A stretch of DNA of 22,797 nt, taken from contig ADNK01002343.1 of the NCBI GenBank assembly GCA_000320545.1, forward strand, positions 1 to 22,797, written 5' to 3'. Origin of the DNA: Bigelowiella natans CCMP2755 (taxonomy: Eukaryota > Cercozoa > Chlorarachniophyceae). Below the pieces are notes generated by a model that saw only the letters and a program-made list of their open reading frames with translations, made no database searches and was not told where the DNA came from. A program made the translations under genes and the position numbers. Shown piece after piece: positions 10,293 to 20,826 of the stretch (position 1 is its first letter; every line of letters begins with the position of its first letter).

Positions 10293-12416
10293 CACCACTA
10301 AAATTTGATTGTAGGCCCTCGGGCGGCAGGTGTCATGTGTAAGCGACAACGAGATCTGCCCAGAGATGTTGGAGGTGAGGGAGAAGATAGGGAAGCGGAG
10401 GGAGGGCAAGCATACCCGGACACGTAGCAACACGAATACATAAGGAGCAACACGAACACATTTACACACATTACATATGCGCACTAATGCACTGCCACTT
10501 GCTTTTCAACTCCGTCGGTGCTTGTTGGGCGGTATGCTGTAGGCGATCGGATGGAACAGGACAGGAGCCGCACTCTCTGTGATTGTAGCATGGATTTTCT
10601 CCAATGTATTTTGCGCCAGGCGTGGTTGTAGAGTAGTTGATTTGCACGGCCTTTTCTGTTATCCGGTGCTGCAGGCAAAGCGATTGATTTTCTTCTAATG
10701 TCTTGTGGAAGAGATATATGCACGAAATATCACTCGCAGCCGGGCAGCACCAAAATTAGAAAACTATCTCGGCCGTCGAATAGGACGGAATACAACTTGT
10801 AGGAGGGGAAGTTTGAATGGATTACTATTTGGGAAGAATGATGTGGTGATGATGATGATGAATGGTAAGTTAAAAGTTAATAGTGGGGGCCTAAAAAAAC
10901 TCTTCCTGATACGTTAACCGCACATTATTTATGCCATGTTGCAATCCCCTTCCTCGCTTTAGACTGGCGTGAACGGACACTACGTTCTCTCGGGAGGGCT
11001 CTTCATGGTAGTAAGGAAAGATGCTTAGTTAATATTGAAGTTGGAAGGAGGAGGCTTTCTCTCGACAAACACAGTGGATGAGAGAGAACATAGAATTATT
11101 TGCCCCGCCGTATCATCGTCGACCAGAGCTTCTCCTCTTTTTGAAAGATATGCCATAAAAATTGGTCTTCTCCCCCCTCTTTTGAAGGAGAAGAAACACA
11201 CACACCTCGCTAGCAGAGTATAATAGTGTCTTTCACGTTCCCCCGTCCACGTAGTAGGGCCTTTAAGCCGAGATGCAGATGATATCATCATCATCATCAT
11301 CATTGTCATCATCATAACCGCCACGAGCATGATCATAGTCATCTCATCATGACGATGATAGGTGTCGTTGTCGTTCTTCTTGGCGCCATTATCCACCACC
11401 GCGACGCAGGTACAAAGCCCTCTCCTGCCGTGTGGTGTGCGTGCGAGCATTGCCTTTCGTTGCCTTTATACGACAGAGAGTGACGGGTTCCCCTTCCTCT
11501 TCTTCCTCCTCCTCCTGCTAGGTGCACGTGTCGTTCTTCATCATCGGGCTGGGGAAGGGCCTCTCATCGCTGCAGTCCACGGGTAATAAAAGATGAAATC
11601 CTGCCGAGTGATATTAGCAGATGCACACGTCACTCTTCCTCTTTCCTCATTCTCCCTCGCACTCAAGAAATCACTCACAACGTCTCCATCTCAGCTCTTC
11701 TCGTCGCCCTGAGACAAGGAAATACGAAGAAGCTTGGAAAGGTTCTCCTCCCCCTCCCCCTGCTCGTGAAGAAGAGACAGCGGGGACGGTGTGTCGGGGA
11801 CATCTGAGGGGCGATACATTCCCTGTCGGGAGTAGGCCCCGTCTCCCCCACCCCTCGACAAAACAAGGCGCATCCGTACGGCGACCAGTAGTTTATTGTT
11901 AATCATATTGGCATGCTGTGTGGTGGGTAGGTGGTGCGTTTTTTGTTGTGTATTCTTCAACTTCATACATGCATATGATGTGTGCTTCAGTGGGTCAATT
12001 TAATGTCGATATTCTGGGGCATTGGCTCGATCCTGACGCCATTACTCGTGTGTATCACCACGCTCAAAGACTTCAGGCTCAGCTTCATCAGCGTTGGGGT
12101 GAGGGAGGGCGAAGGGAAGGGGGGGAATTTAGATTATATGGGCCATCGTGTTTGCATTCTCGCCGCCTTCGTGCGAGTCCCTGCGCAACATGGAGAAAAA
12201 CTATGGCATTGCGAAGGATGTTGTTGTTGTTGTTGATGATGATAATGATCGGAACACTGGTTGACAATACCAACATCACTGATGGCTTTTAACTTACCCC
12301 TCAGGTGTTGTTTCTCTCGCAATCGGTAGTGATGCTGTACGTGAGAGGCAAGGTAGGGTTTTGTGCCGCGTGCCGTAGTAGCCTTCACATCAACCTTCTT
12401 CACAAAGGACGGAAAA

Positions 12417-12450
<34 letters not shown>

Positions 12451-12879
12451 CGATTTGGCCATATGACTAAGGGAGACAAATTGTGCCTTTTGTGCACGTG
12501 GATGCATGTCTTACTGGTTCTTTCTGTTCTCGCACATCATCGATTTCATTTCCTAATTCGCACCCCCCAGGTACCGGATCGGAAGCGCAAACCGTCGAGC
12601 GTCCGGGAAGCCACGGAAACGTAAGTGTAGACCTATTTCGAAGCTAACACACACACACACACACTGACTCTAGAGAATCTTTATTTGCGGCGGGATTGTG
12701 TTTGGCAAGATTCTTTGTTCCTGAATCCTCCCTCCCCCCCCTCCCTCCTCCTCCTCCTTCTGTTCCTCCTTCTCTCTGGTTCTCGGTGTGTACTGTCCGC
12801 CAGGCTGAGTGGTTGTCGAGCGAACGCGATCATGATCTGCGGGTAGTAGTTGTTTTTATTCAACGAGGAGATCTGCAAG

Positions 12880-12920
<41 letters not shown>

Positions 12921-13273
12921 TAGTGACCTGGTGCTTCTATGACATGTTTGTGAGACAAGAATTCGTGTTGATTGTGCCATGGTTGTGGGATGCCGCCGCT
13001 GCGATGCTCAGGTTTCTATTCGCGTTCTTAGCGTTGGGGGTTGAGTTCAACATCGTCGCTTATATCACTCCCTTCGTCGAGAGCCAAAAGATCGCTAGGT
13101 AAGTGGTTTAATTCACCCACCAAAGGAAGGGAGGAGGAAGGCAGGGAGGATGATGATGAGTAGGAGGAGGAGAAGGAGGAGAGGGAAGACGGGGGCTGAA
13201 ACAAGAACACTATTTCTCTTAGTAAATCAATTACTTATACAGAGGGAAACGGAGAGGCGTATTTCATAAGAAC

Positions 13274-13331
<58 letters not shown>

Positions 13332-13681
13332 ATGTAAATAACACATGCCAATTATCATGTTCTCTTCTTTGTCTTCTCCTTCTTCATCCTCAATCATCAC
13401 CCAGCAATACGATCGGGAACCTAATGACGACAACCTACTCGGTAGTATTATTTCCGACCGATATTCTGTCTGTCAACCCCCACCCCCCCAATCCCCCAGC
13501 TTGAATTTAAACCCCATGCTGAGAATCGCTCCCTGTTGGCCACCATCGCACGCACGCAGGCGGCGTTCATGGTTGGGCGGGCGCTGTCGGGATATTTGGA
13601 AGTCAAAGGAAGTAGTGCTGCTGTGAAGAAGAAGAAGAAGAAGATGATGATGATGATGAGGATGATAATGAGGATGAGAAT

Positions 13682-13712
<31 letters not shown>

Positions 13713-14675
13713 CGATGAAGGTGGTGATGACACATGTAATTATTATTATTAAGAATGGCCGCACATTAGTAAGATACCGTGCGTGCGGTCGTTAAAATGC
13801 GTGCTCGATCCTACTCTCACGAAAACTCACTTGCGGTCATCTCCTCTCTCCTCGTCGGGTCTTCCCCCTCTCCTCCTGCTTTCAACTTCATCTCCACGCT
13901 GAGTAGCAGTTTCGCCAGCGGTCGTTCTGGACGCTTGCATGCTGGTATCGACGCTGCTTGCAGGTGAACTGAGGGCGACAACAAGAACATCGAGAGATGA
14001 TTTCGAAATGTAGAGAAATTGATGCGATCACATCATGATTATCATCATCATTATCATCATCATCATCATCATCACGGCCATTTGTAGGTCTTTGCTGTAT
14101 TTCGGAATCTTCAGTGGTGACAATATGGATATGCGCGGCGGGCTGGGGGCTCTTCCTCTCCCCCTCTTGGTAGTAGTTGATAGGCTATTAGAAGGAGAAG
14201 TAGGATGGAAAAAGCAACAGCATTCGTGGCAGTTTTCCACCACCTAGTAGAAAACCGTAGGAACGGAAAAAGCTACGTATCGGCTGGCGCTCCTCACATT
14301 CATTAATATTGTTTCTTCGAGACACAATACTGAGAGCCCTCTATTTGCCTTTGCGACATCACCGCCATCGCCACTATTACCACTCTGCCCCGTTCCCCAT
14401 CCTCCATCTTATCTTGCTCCCTCTCCCCCCTTAAACCCCCCCCTCCCCCTCCGAAGGCCTTGCACGCTAATGCTACTTCGACAGACGGGAGAGGTTTCCG
14501 ATTCCATGGTGCAGGTACCACACTTTAGTGTGCATGTGTGTGTGAGAGAGAGAGAGAGGAGGGATATTAGCAGCAGCATAGAACTAATTTGTACTGATAT
14601 CATCGTCACTCTCCGTTTATGCATCATCATCATCATCATCATCACTAGCAGCAGTAGCAGCAGCATTAATCAGAA

Positions 14676-14717
<42 letters not shown>

Positions 14718-15585
14718 CCCTCTATTCCCCCCTTTGCTTTTCCTCCTCCTCCTCGGTATATTTTATCATCAAGATGTTTATCTTCGCCATCTACTCGGGC
14801 CAGTGGGCTTTGGATTTGGTAGGAGAGAAATAGTGAGAAAACAACATATGACAACTGTCGACAACGACAGTGAGAAGGCTGCGAATGTATGACCCGTTGT
14901 CTCTATCGCCATCTCACTGTGATATGCTGCCTCCATCCCCATGCAGAAGACGAAATCATCGGTGATTTTCGTATACAGTTTTAAGATTCTGCATTCGAAT
15001 TTATTTCTTTTGAACTTGGGAAAGAAAATGGATTGAAAGACACCCTAACACCACACATCTAACACACACACACACACACACGTTGCTTGAAATCACGTCA
15101 CATACACTCACGTGCATATGTACACGCAGGTAATGAGCTCTGTCATCCAGTCGTATGGCACACGCGCGCTCCCCTACGGCCTGCTGTGCGCGCTGCTATC
15201 CGCATTCGTCGTCGCCTCCCTCATCCTTCTCCTCTTCTCCATTGGAGACCATACTCAAAAGAAGGGGAGCAGAGGGCCAGGATGGGATGAAAGTTCCAAA
15301 TCAACCCCCACACGGAAAGTAATAATGCACAAGAGCGGCAAATTCGACGCAACAAGTGAGCGGTCGAAGAATGCTGGTGGGGAAAATAGAGGGGGTGCAG
15401 CTGCGACACCACCGACAGTTTCATCAGGCGATATCCTAGCACTTGTATCATCAACGATTGGGTACCGTTGTCATCATGATCAGAAGCAGCAGCAGCAACG
15501 TGTTCACTGTAACTATGATAACCTGTCATCGGCTCCTCCACCATCGTCGTTGTCGAATCAGAAGCTTAGTAGCGGCCAAAGATGA
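10005..15585 (+). CDS. Major facilitator superfamily transporter, about 12 TM, about 20 exons
   Basis: Exons: 10005-10029, 10067-10167, 10315-10374, 10543-10605, 10963-11007, 11362-11409, 11522-11582, 11668-11741, 11991-12098, 12305-12352, 12571-12620, 12804-12842, 13012-13098, 13405-13441, 13500-13611, 13910-13963, 14088-14169, 14457-14514, 14774-14818, 15130-15585. Phases agree throughout: 550 aa, GT-AG introns. MFS marks: TM1 ending AVLGPTLTALGRQ; SLSFFLAPLSTTATQ; FFIIGLGKGLSSLQST; WGIGSILTPLLVCITTL (the family's G-x-G-x2-x-P helix 5); helix 7 FLFAFLALGVEFNIVAYITP; helix 8 AAFMVGRALSGYL; SPAVVLDACMLVSTLLAG; IWICAAGWGLFLSPS; last helix near residues 410-435. The closest remembered pattern is the MFSD4/fucose-permease-like group; substrate unknown. 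The cytosolic tail after about 440 is low-complexity and ends at TGA 15585. Weakest points: the first exon with its 37-nt intron, exon 13405-13441, and the last exon, whose in-frame donor at 15319 may be used instead of the stop. Confidence 0.72.
10252..10289 (+). repeat. (CT)n microsatellite in a transporter intron
   Basis: A CT tract lies about 25 nt upstream of the acceptor at 10314, in the sense orientation of the gene, so it doubles as the polypyrimidine tract of that intron. Confidence 0.95.
12417..12450 (+). repeat. (ATG)n microsatellite in a transporter intron
   Basis: A trinucleotide tract within the intron between exons 12305-12352 and 12571-12620. Read as protein it gives poly-Met, which is an artefact of translation. 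Confidence 0.95.
12880..12920 (+). repeat. (TA)n microsatellite in a transporter intron
   Basis: An AT/TA dinucleotide tract in the intron 12843-13011. It forms a perfect self-complementary stretch. Confidence 0.95.
13274..13328 (+). repeat. Compound (TG)n(AG)n microsatellite
   Basis: A TG tract (about 13274-13296) runs directly into an AG tract (to 13328) in the intron 13099-13404 of the transporter gene. Confidence 0.95.
13625..13730 (+). repeat. (GAA)n then (GAT)n microsatellite
   Basis: A GAA tract starts about 12 nt after the donor at 13612 and passes into imperfect GAT/GATGAG repeats. It fills roughly the first third of the intron 13612-13909. Confidence 0.9.
14036..14075 (+). repeat. 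(ATC)n microsatellite just upstream of an acceptor
   Basis: An ATC tract ends about 12 nt before the acceptor at 14087 of the transporter gene and forms part of its pyrimidine-containing 3' intron end. Confidence 0.9.
14542..14715 (+). repeat. (AG)n, (CAT)n and (CT)n tracts inside one intron
   Basis: The intron 14515-14773 carries an AG tract close to the donor (about 14543-14559), a CAT tract (14622-14644) and a CT tract (14681-14715) near the acceptor. The AG and CT tracts are complementary and could pair within the pre-mRNA. Confidence 0.9.
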
Positions 15586-16042
15586 CGGCTATAGACGGCG
15601 AACCTTCACATCGTCGTCATGTTTGGTTATCGCAAGTAGGGGCATTTCTTTGGAGAAACTTTTTCCAAAAAAAAAGAAGTGGCTTTCGAATAATGTAATT
15701 ACCTGGCTACTTTGGCCCACCCCGTAAGTGAAAAGCGTATCTCACTTATTTATTGCTAGTTATCCTAAATTTTGTTAGAACATCTATTGCTTAGATCCTG
15801 ACAATAAGTATTATTAATTTTTTAACCTTTTAACTTTGTAGTTTCCTATGTACTAAAAGAGTACAAACAGTATTACACATTAATAGCAATATTGTGCCTG
15901 TACGCTCATGCACATTTGTCTGCATGCAAGGTGTACGGCTATCGTACGTGCATGCATCTGTGTTTCGTTACATGCTAGCATGACTGCTCATTTATTAGGT
16001 GCATAGCTGCATGGTGTGGCTCATCTAGACACAAACACAAAG

Positions 16043-16079
<37 letters not shown>

Positions 16080-17410
16080 CGCATGTGTCGTGTCATACAC
16101 GCGTGCTGACAGGAAGCCACACACGCATCCTTGCTAGCTTGCATCTAGCTAGCTTGCGCATCTTCACGAACGTCTGGACGCAGCCATCTAGCCATGCTAG
16201 CATGCGCACATCTTGTCACACAATCTGGACATCTAGACAAGTTGCGCTCTTGCAATTGAACAGCAACAGTGTTGCACTAGCACCGCTATGCATCACATGC
16301 ATTGTTGCAGCATGAGCACACTGCAGGTTCACATTGTCTAGATTGTTGGAGCACATCCAGACATGCTAGCATGCTGGCATGGCATTCTAGCTAGCTAGCT
16401 GTGTTGAGCATCGGCAGATCGTTCCGGGCATCGAGAGTGTACCACTCTAGAACTTCGATTTGTTCAAAAGGACTCGATGCAATGATTTTTTTCCTGGATC
16501 ACCTCCTGCCTCTGCACTTGTTGTTTCCTCTGCAAAATTCATGCGAACTTTCCCTCAGATGCAATTCGCAGTGCAATCTTCGGATCCCAACCCAGCAACG
16601 TCAGAGGTCAAAAACACGACTTGCTAGCTTGGTTTGATCAATCCAAAGTGACTCAAACACTTGCAAGCGGGCGAAACTGCTCACAGAACGGAGGGACGGC
16701 AGTCGTTGATTTCCACACAGCAAAACTTGAACAGCACACTCGCAGGCTGGCTAGCTAGCAGGCCAGCAGGGCACACTGTCCTTTGAGGCGACGACAATGA
16801 ACAATGAATGATGATGAAAAACCACATTTCCAAAGTGTGACAAGACACTTGCAATGTGCGAAATGCAGTGCCTCGAACTGGCTTCAGTGAGGACTGACTA
16901 GCAAACTAGCGGAGTTCATGCAAATTGGCACGAACCAAACATTGAATGCATCACAACTAGCAGCCAAATGACGACGACGCAAAGCATCCATCCTGAGCAG
17001 GAACTTCCTGACAGCCACGTCCACACGGAGATCAACGTCAGGGACAACCGAGGGGGCGCAAGACTCTGGTCTTGACAGAGTCAGGGGCATCAAAGAATGA
17101 AGAGCAAGCAGGAGATGCAGGGCAAGTGCCTCGAGAACTCATTGAATCGCGGAAACATCCACTGATCCCACCCTGCGACAACAAACTATCGGCAGACGGT
17201 TCGACTGTTGCAGAATGTTGTTTGGATTTCAAGTACAGATGATAGATATTGCCTCGGTGCAAATTAGCCCAGATCACTCCCTTCACAGAGTGTGTAACCT
17301 ACTTGTGCACATTGCACCCCGCCCCCCAACATCTAATGAATGAGAACTGAAAGGTTTTAGTATCTCATCCTCTACTCTTGTGCCACGAATCATTCATTTC
17401 TCATTCTCAG
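15586..17410. other. Intergenic or large intron: AT-rich patch, (CA)n and palindrome-rich DNA
   Basis: No exon is supported. 15730-15900 is AT-rich with several AATAA-like words, as expected for a 3' end. A (CA)n tract lies at 16045-16077. About 15930-16800 is dense in GCTAGC, GCATGC, CTAGCTAG and CATCTAG words, for example CTAGCTAGCTAGCT near 16388-16401. Two minus-strand reading frames (16884-17093, 17038-17286) show no recognisable family. The interval separates the transporter from the receiver-cyclase gene, unless the donor at 15319 is spliced to 17411, in which case it is an intron of about 2.1 kb. Confidence 0.55.
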
Positions 17411-17605
17411 GGATATGAGGACATGATTCAGCACAAGAGCAAGACCTCATCGGACGAGGACGTAAGTGCCCTCTCCCTTTTTTAGCTTCACGCTAGAAGC
17501 AGAACATTGAAGAGATGGCGGCAGTGTGTCACTTCCCTGGGCATTCATTCATGTGGATGTTTTACGTTTGTCTGTTGTCGTGTTTATTCTTCCACTTTCT
17601 CTCTC

Positions 17606-17651
<46 letters not shown>

Positions 17652-19215
17652 GTGTGTGTGCGACAGGTTGACACGCTTTTGGAACATGACCTGGAGATCT
17701 TCCGGAAGTTCAAAATTCACCGTTCTCGAAGGCGAGCTTCATCGTCTCGGTCGTCCTTGGGATCAAATCCTTTGGAAAATGGAAGAAACAACAAGAAGAA
17801 GATGGACGCTCCCCTACCACCTCAGACCGGTGTACAGCAGAACTCAGCGGGGCTCATATTCTCGCCTCGGTAATTATGCACCATGTTGTCGTTTGAAAGG
17901 GAGAGAGAAAATCGATGCGCCTCTCCCTTCACTAAGACTCTAGATGTAAAGAGCGCGAGAGATAGAAAGAGAGAGAGAGAGAGAGGGCAAGATAGATACA
18001 TCTCCAAGCTGCTAGCCACAGTACATACCCCGCAGGCGCCACGTTATCTCACCCTCATCTGGCTTGATTAACTTTCTCCAGATCCCCGCCGCAACCCACC
18101 TCCCAGCAGAGCGCTCCCGCCGCTTATGCATATGAAAAGTTCAAACATTCACGTACTCGGTCCTCCCCCTTTCTCCTCGGGGAAGGAATGGATCTCGCGA
18201 GTATAAAAGACGTTCCCGACAAATCAGAGAGAAGCAGGACGCCTAGACACTCCCCCGGCGTGCAGTTCGGCTACGGTTTCGAGCACCGAGTGCCAGCGCG
18301 AAATCCAACACCGCTGAATGAGGAGGATGCACACCGCCCCCGTCGAGAAATTTCTTATCGACGCCCCCCCCCACGAAAGAAGAAGGACGGAGAAGCAGGA
18401 TCAGATGAGAGCCTGGACCACATCGTGAGGAGTTCGTATACGGTTGGTGCTATGCTGGGGAAACGTTTTTGTTTCAGTTCATCCATGTACTTCTACGTCG
18501 GTGCACCCCCCCTCTCACCCCCCCCCCCCCCTTTTGCCCACTCCACCCCTCGCAGGTGCTCTCGGTTGACGACGACTCTATAAATCAGAAAGTGATGGAA
18601 AACCTGTTACGTGCCGAAGGGTATATAGTTATCAAGGTAAAGTAGTGGTGGCGATAGTATTGAGTAGCAGCAAGCAGCCGTCGTGGGAGCGTCTCTGGAA
18701 TTTCTTTCTTGCTAATTCGTTTTTACTTGCGTTGAAGAAGTCCTGTGTTGGTTCGGCTCTTCGTGCCTTCTCTCCTGCTGGTGGTGGTGGTGGTGGCTCC
18801 CTCGCTGGCGTGTGGCGTTGTTTATATATATATATAAATGTATACGAGTATATCATCCACCACCAATGCGTGCCGTTAACGCTCCAAACACATCTTTCCA
18901 GGCATACAACGGCCATGAAGCCCTCAAAATCATCGAGGGCGCCTTCGAGGCGCACAGGGTTGTGCCGAATCAGCCCTCCCCTTTCCCTTCTCCCCTTACA
19001 AACACAAGCACATGCCAAACACATTAATAGGCCCGTGATGGGGTTTCCTCCCGTAAGGAATGTGAATAATCATCAGGTTCGCAGGCCAGACGACACAGAA
19101 CCTACGTTTGTCGAAGGGCTGCCGGACGTTATCCTCCTCGGTATCGTTGTTGTGATAATAACGTCGGCTTTGTAGTTGCCGATGTCTGAAAAATGTGTAC
19201 ATTATATCATAAATT

Positions 19216-19274
<59 letters not shown>

Positions 19275-20067
19275 GTAGGTATATGTATATAAATATATAT
19301 GGTGGGAGAGGGGGGCATTTTGCGTGATCTTGTTGTCGTTGCTGCAATATATGAAGCCATCATTTAGTCTTGGGGTCATAAGATTTACGTCATAAATCAT
19401 CGCCACATGTGATGTCTTTGCTCTTCATTTCACCTCTAAATCTCACGCTTTTCCCCCTTCTCCATTGTTGACCGTAGATGTGATGATGCCCGGCATTTCT
19501 GGCTTCAAGGTTTGATACAAACACACACGCACGCAGACGCGCGCGTGTATGTAAATCTAATGTAAAAACGCAAGTATGCACGTAGATACACACACACACA
19601 CACACATACAAGGGTCGCCAAGTTCAAACACACATTCTTTCAAAATACAAAAAAGATATTACCTCTTCGTTAGGTGGCCAAGATGCTGAGGAAGAAATAC
19701 GTGCCGCAGGTGCATGAGGAGGAGGAGGAAGGGAGGGAAGGAGGAGGGGGGATATTCAAGAGGAAGAAGAAAACAAATCCTGTCACGATCCGACTTCACA
19801 CAAAGACAAACACACCCACATGCATCACTAGCCAACAGAATCTAACGCCGCCCATCACTTCTCAGCTTCTGCCTATCATTATGATCTCCGAGATAGCCAC
19901 GGCTGCTAGCGCGCAGAAGGGCATTCGGCACGGTGATAAGTAGCAAGACGAGGGAGGGAGGAGGGAGGCGGGGGGGTGAGGGGGTTAGATGTTGATGAGG
20001 GCGAGACTAAGGATAGTAACGATGATGAAGCAAAAAGTATAGTTGTGCTGTAAGAGACGTAGAGGGA

Positions 20068-20144
<77 letters not shown>

Positions 20145-20781
20145 GAGAGATCCTAGTTGTTAGCTTCCCCTCTCTCTCAACCCATACCCCCCCCTATTAT
20201 TGCTGTTCTGCTTTGAAATATTTCATTCATGTTGCCCCGATACGCGCTGTGTATATGCGGCATGCGTGCGTAAAATGCGCAGGTGCGAACGAGTTCTTGA
20301 TGAAGCCAATGTCGCGCTTTGCGAAGGTCGTTCCCTTCTCCTTATTTGATGACAACGCCGCCCCCACCGCTTCAGCATTGGCCCAAAAAAAAAACATATC
20401 CATCACTAAGATATCGTAGATATAGATGTTTGCCACGTATCCGCTATCATATCATCCGTCATCATCACCACCGCCGCCGTACAAGAACAGTTACAAACTC
20501 AGGTCGAGCTGCTGTCGCGCATCCGAACGCAGATCAAGCTCAAGCAAGTGTGGCAGCTGGAGAAGCAGCAGGAGGTGTGTGCGGCTGCTTTTCTTCTTCT
20601 TCTTCTTCTTCTTCTTCTTCTTCTTCTTCTCCTTCTTCTCCTTCTTGCTGTGTGTGAAATTGGAGTACTTAACGATAAAGAACCTGGGCGAATTATCATG
20701 TTGCATCGCGAAGCTAAAATCCTTTGGTTGTCTTCTGCATGAGTCATGTACCTCGACGCTCAGCCTATGACAAATCTCTCT

Positions 20782-20826
<45 letters not shown>

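Noticed and set aside
10801-10868. Candidate transporter exon reading SLNGLLFGKND
   Set aside because: It looks membrane-like, but no donor upstream gives the needed phase, and exons 10543-10605 and 10963-11007 already join in phase with normal helix spacing.
13448-13735. Minus-strand frame with poly-His or poly-Ser
   Set aside because: It is produced by the GAT/GAA microsatellite and overlaps a plus-strand transporter exon with strong MFS sequence.
11918-15585. Microbial rhodopsin module ahead of the receiver-cyclase, as in algal cyclase-opsins
   Set aside because: The helices carry MFS patterns (GPTL, GIGSILTPLL, GRALSGYL) and no retinal-binding Lys in a DxxxK helix was found.
16884-17286. 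Two minus-strand reading frames
   Set aside because: No recognisable domain, no start context or splice continuation, and composition typical of the surrounding non-coding DNA.
18196-18208. TATA-like word (GTATAAAAG)
   Set aside because: It lies inside a coding exon of the receiver-cyclase gene.
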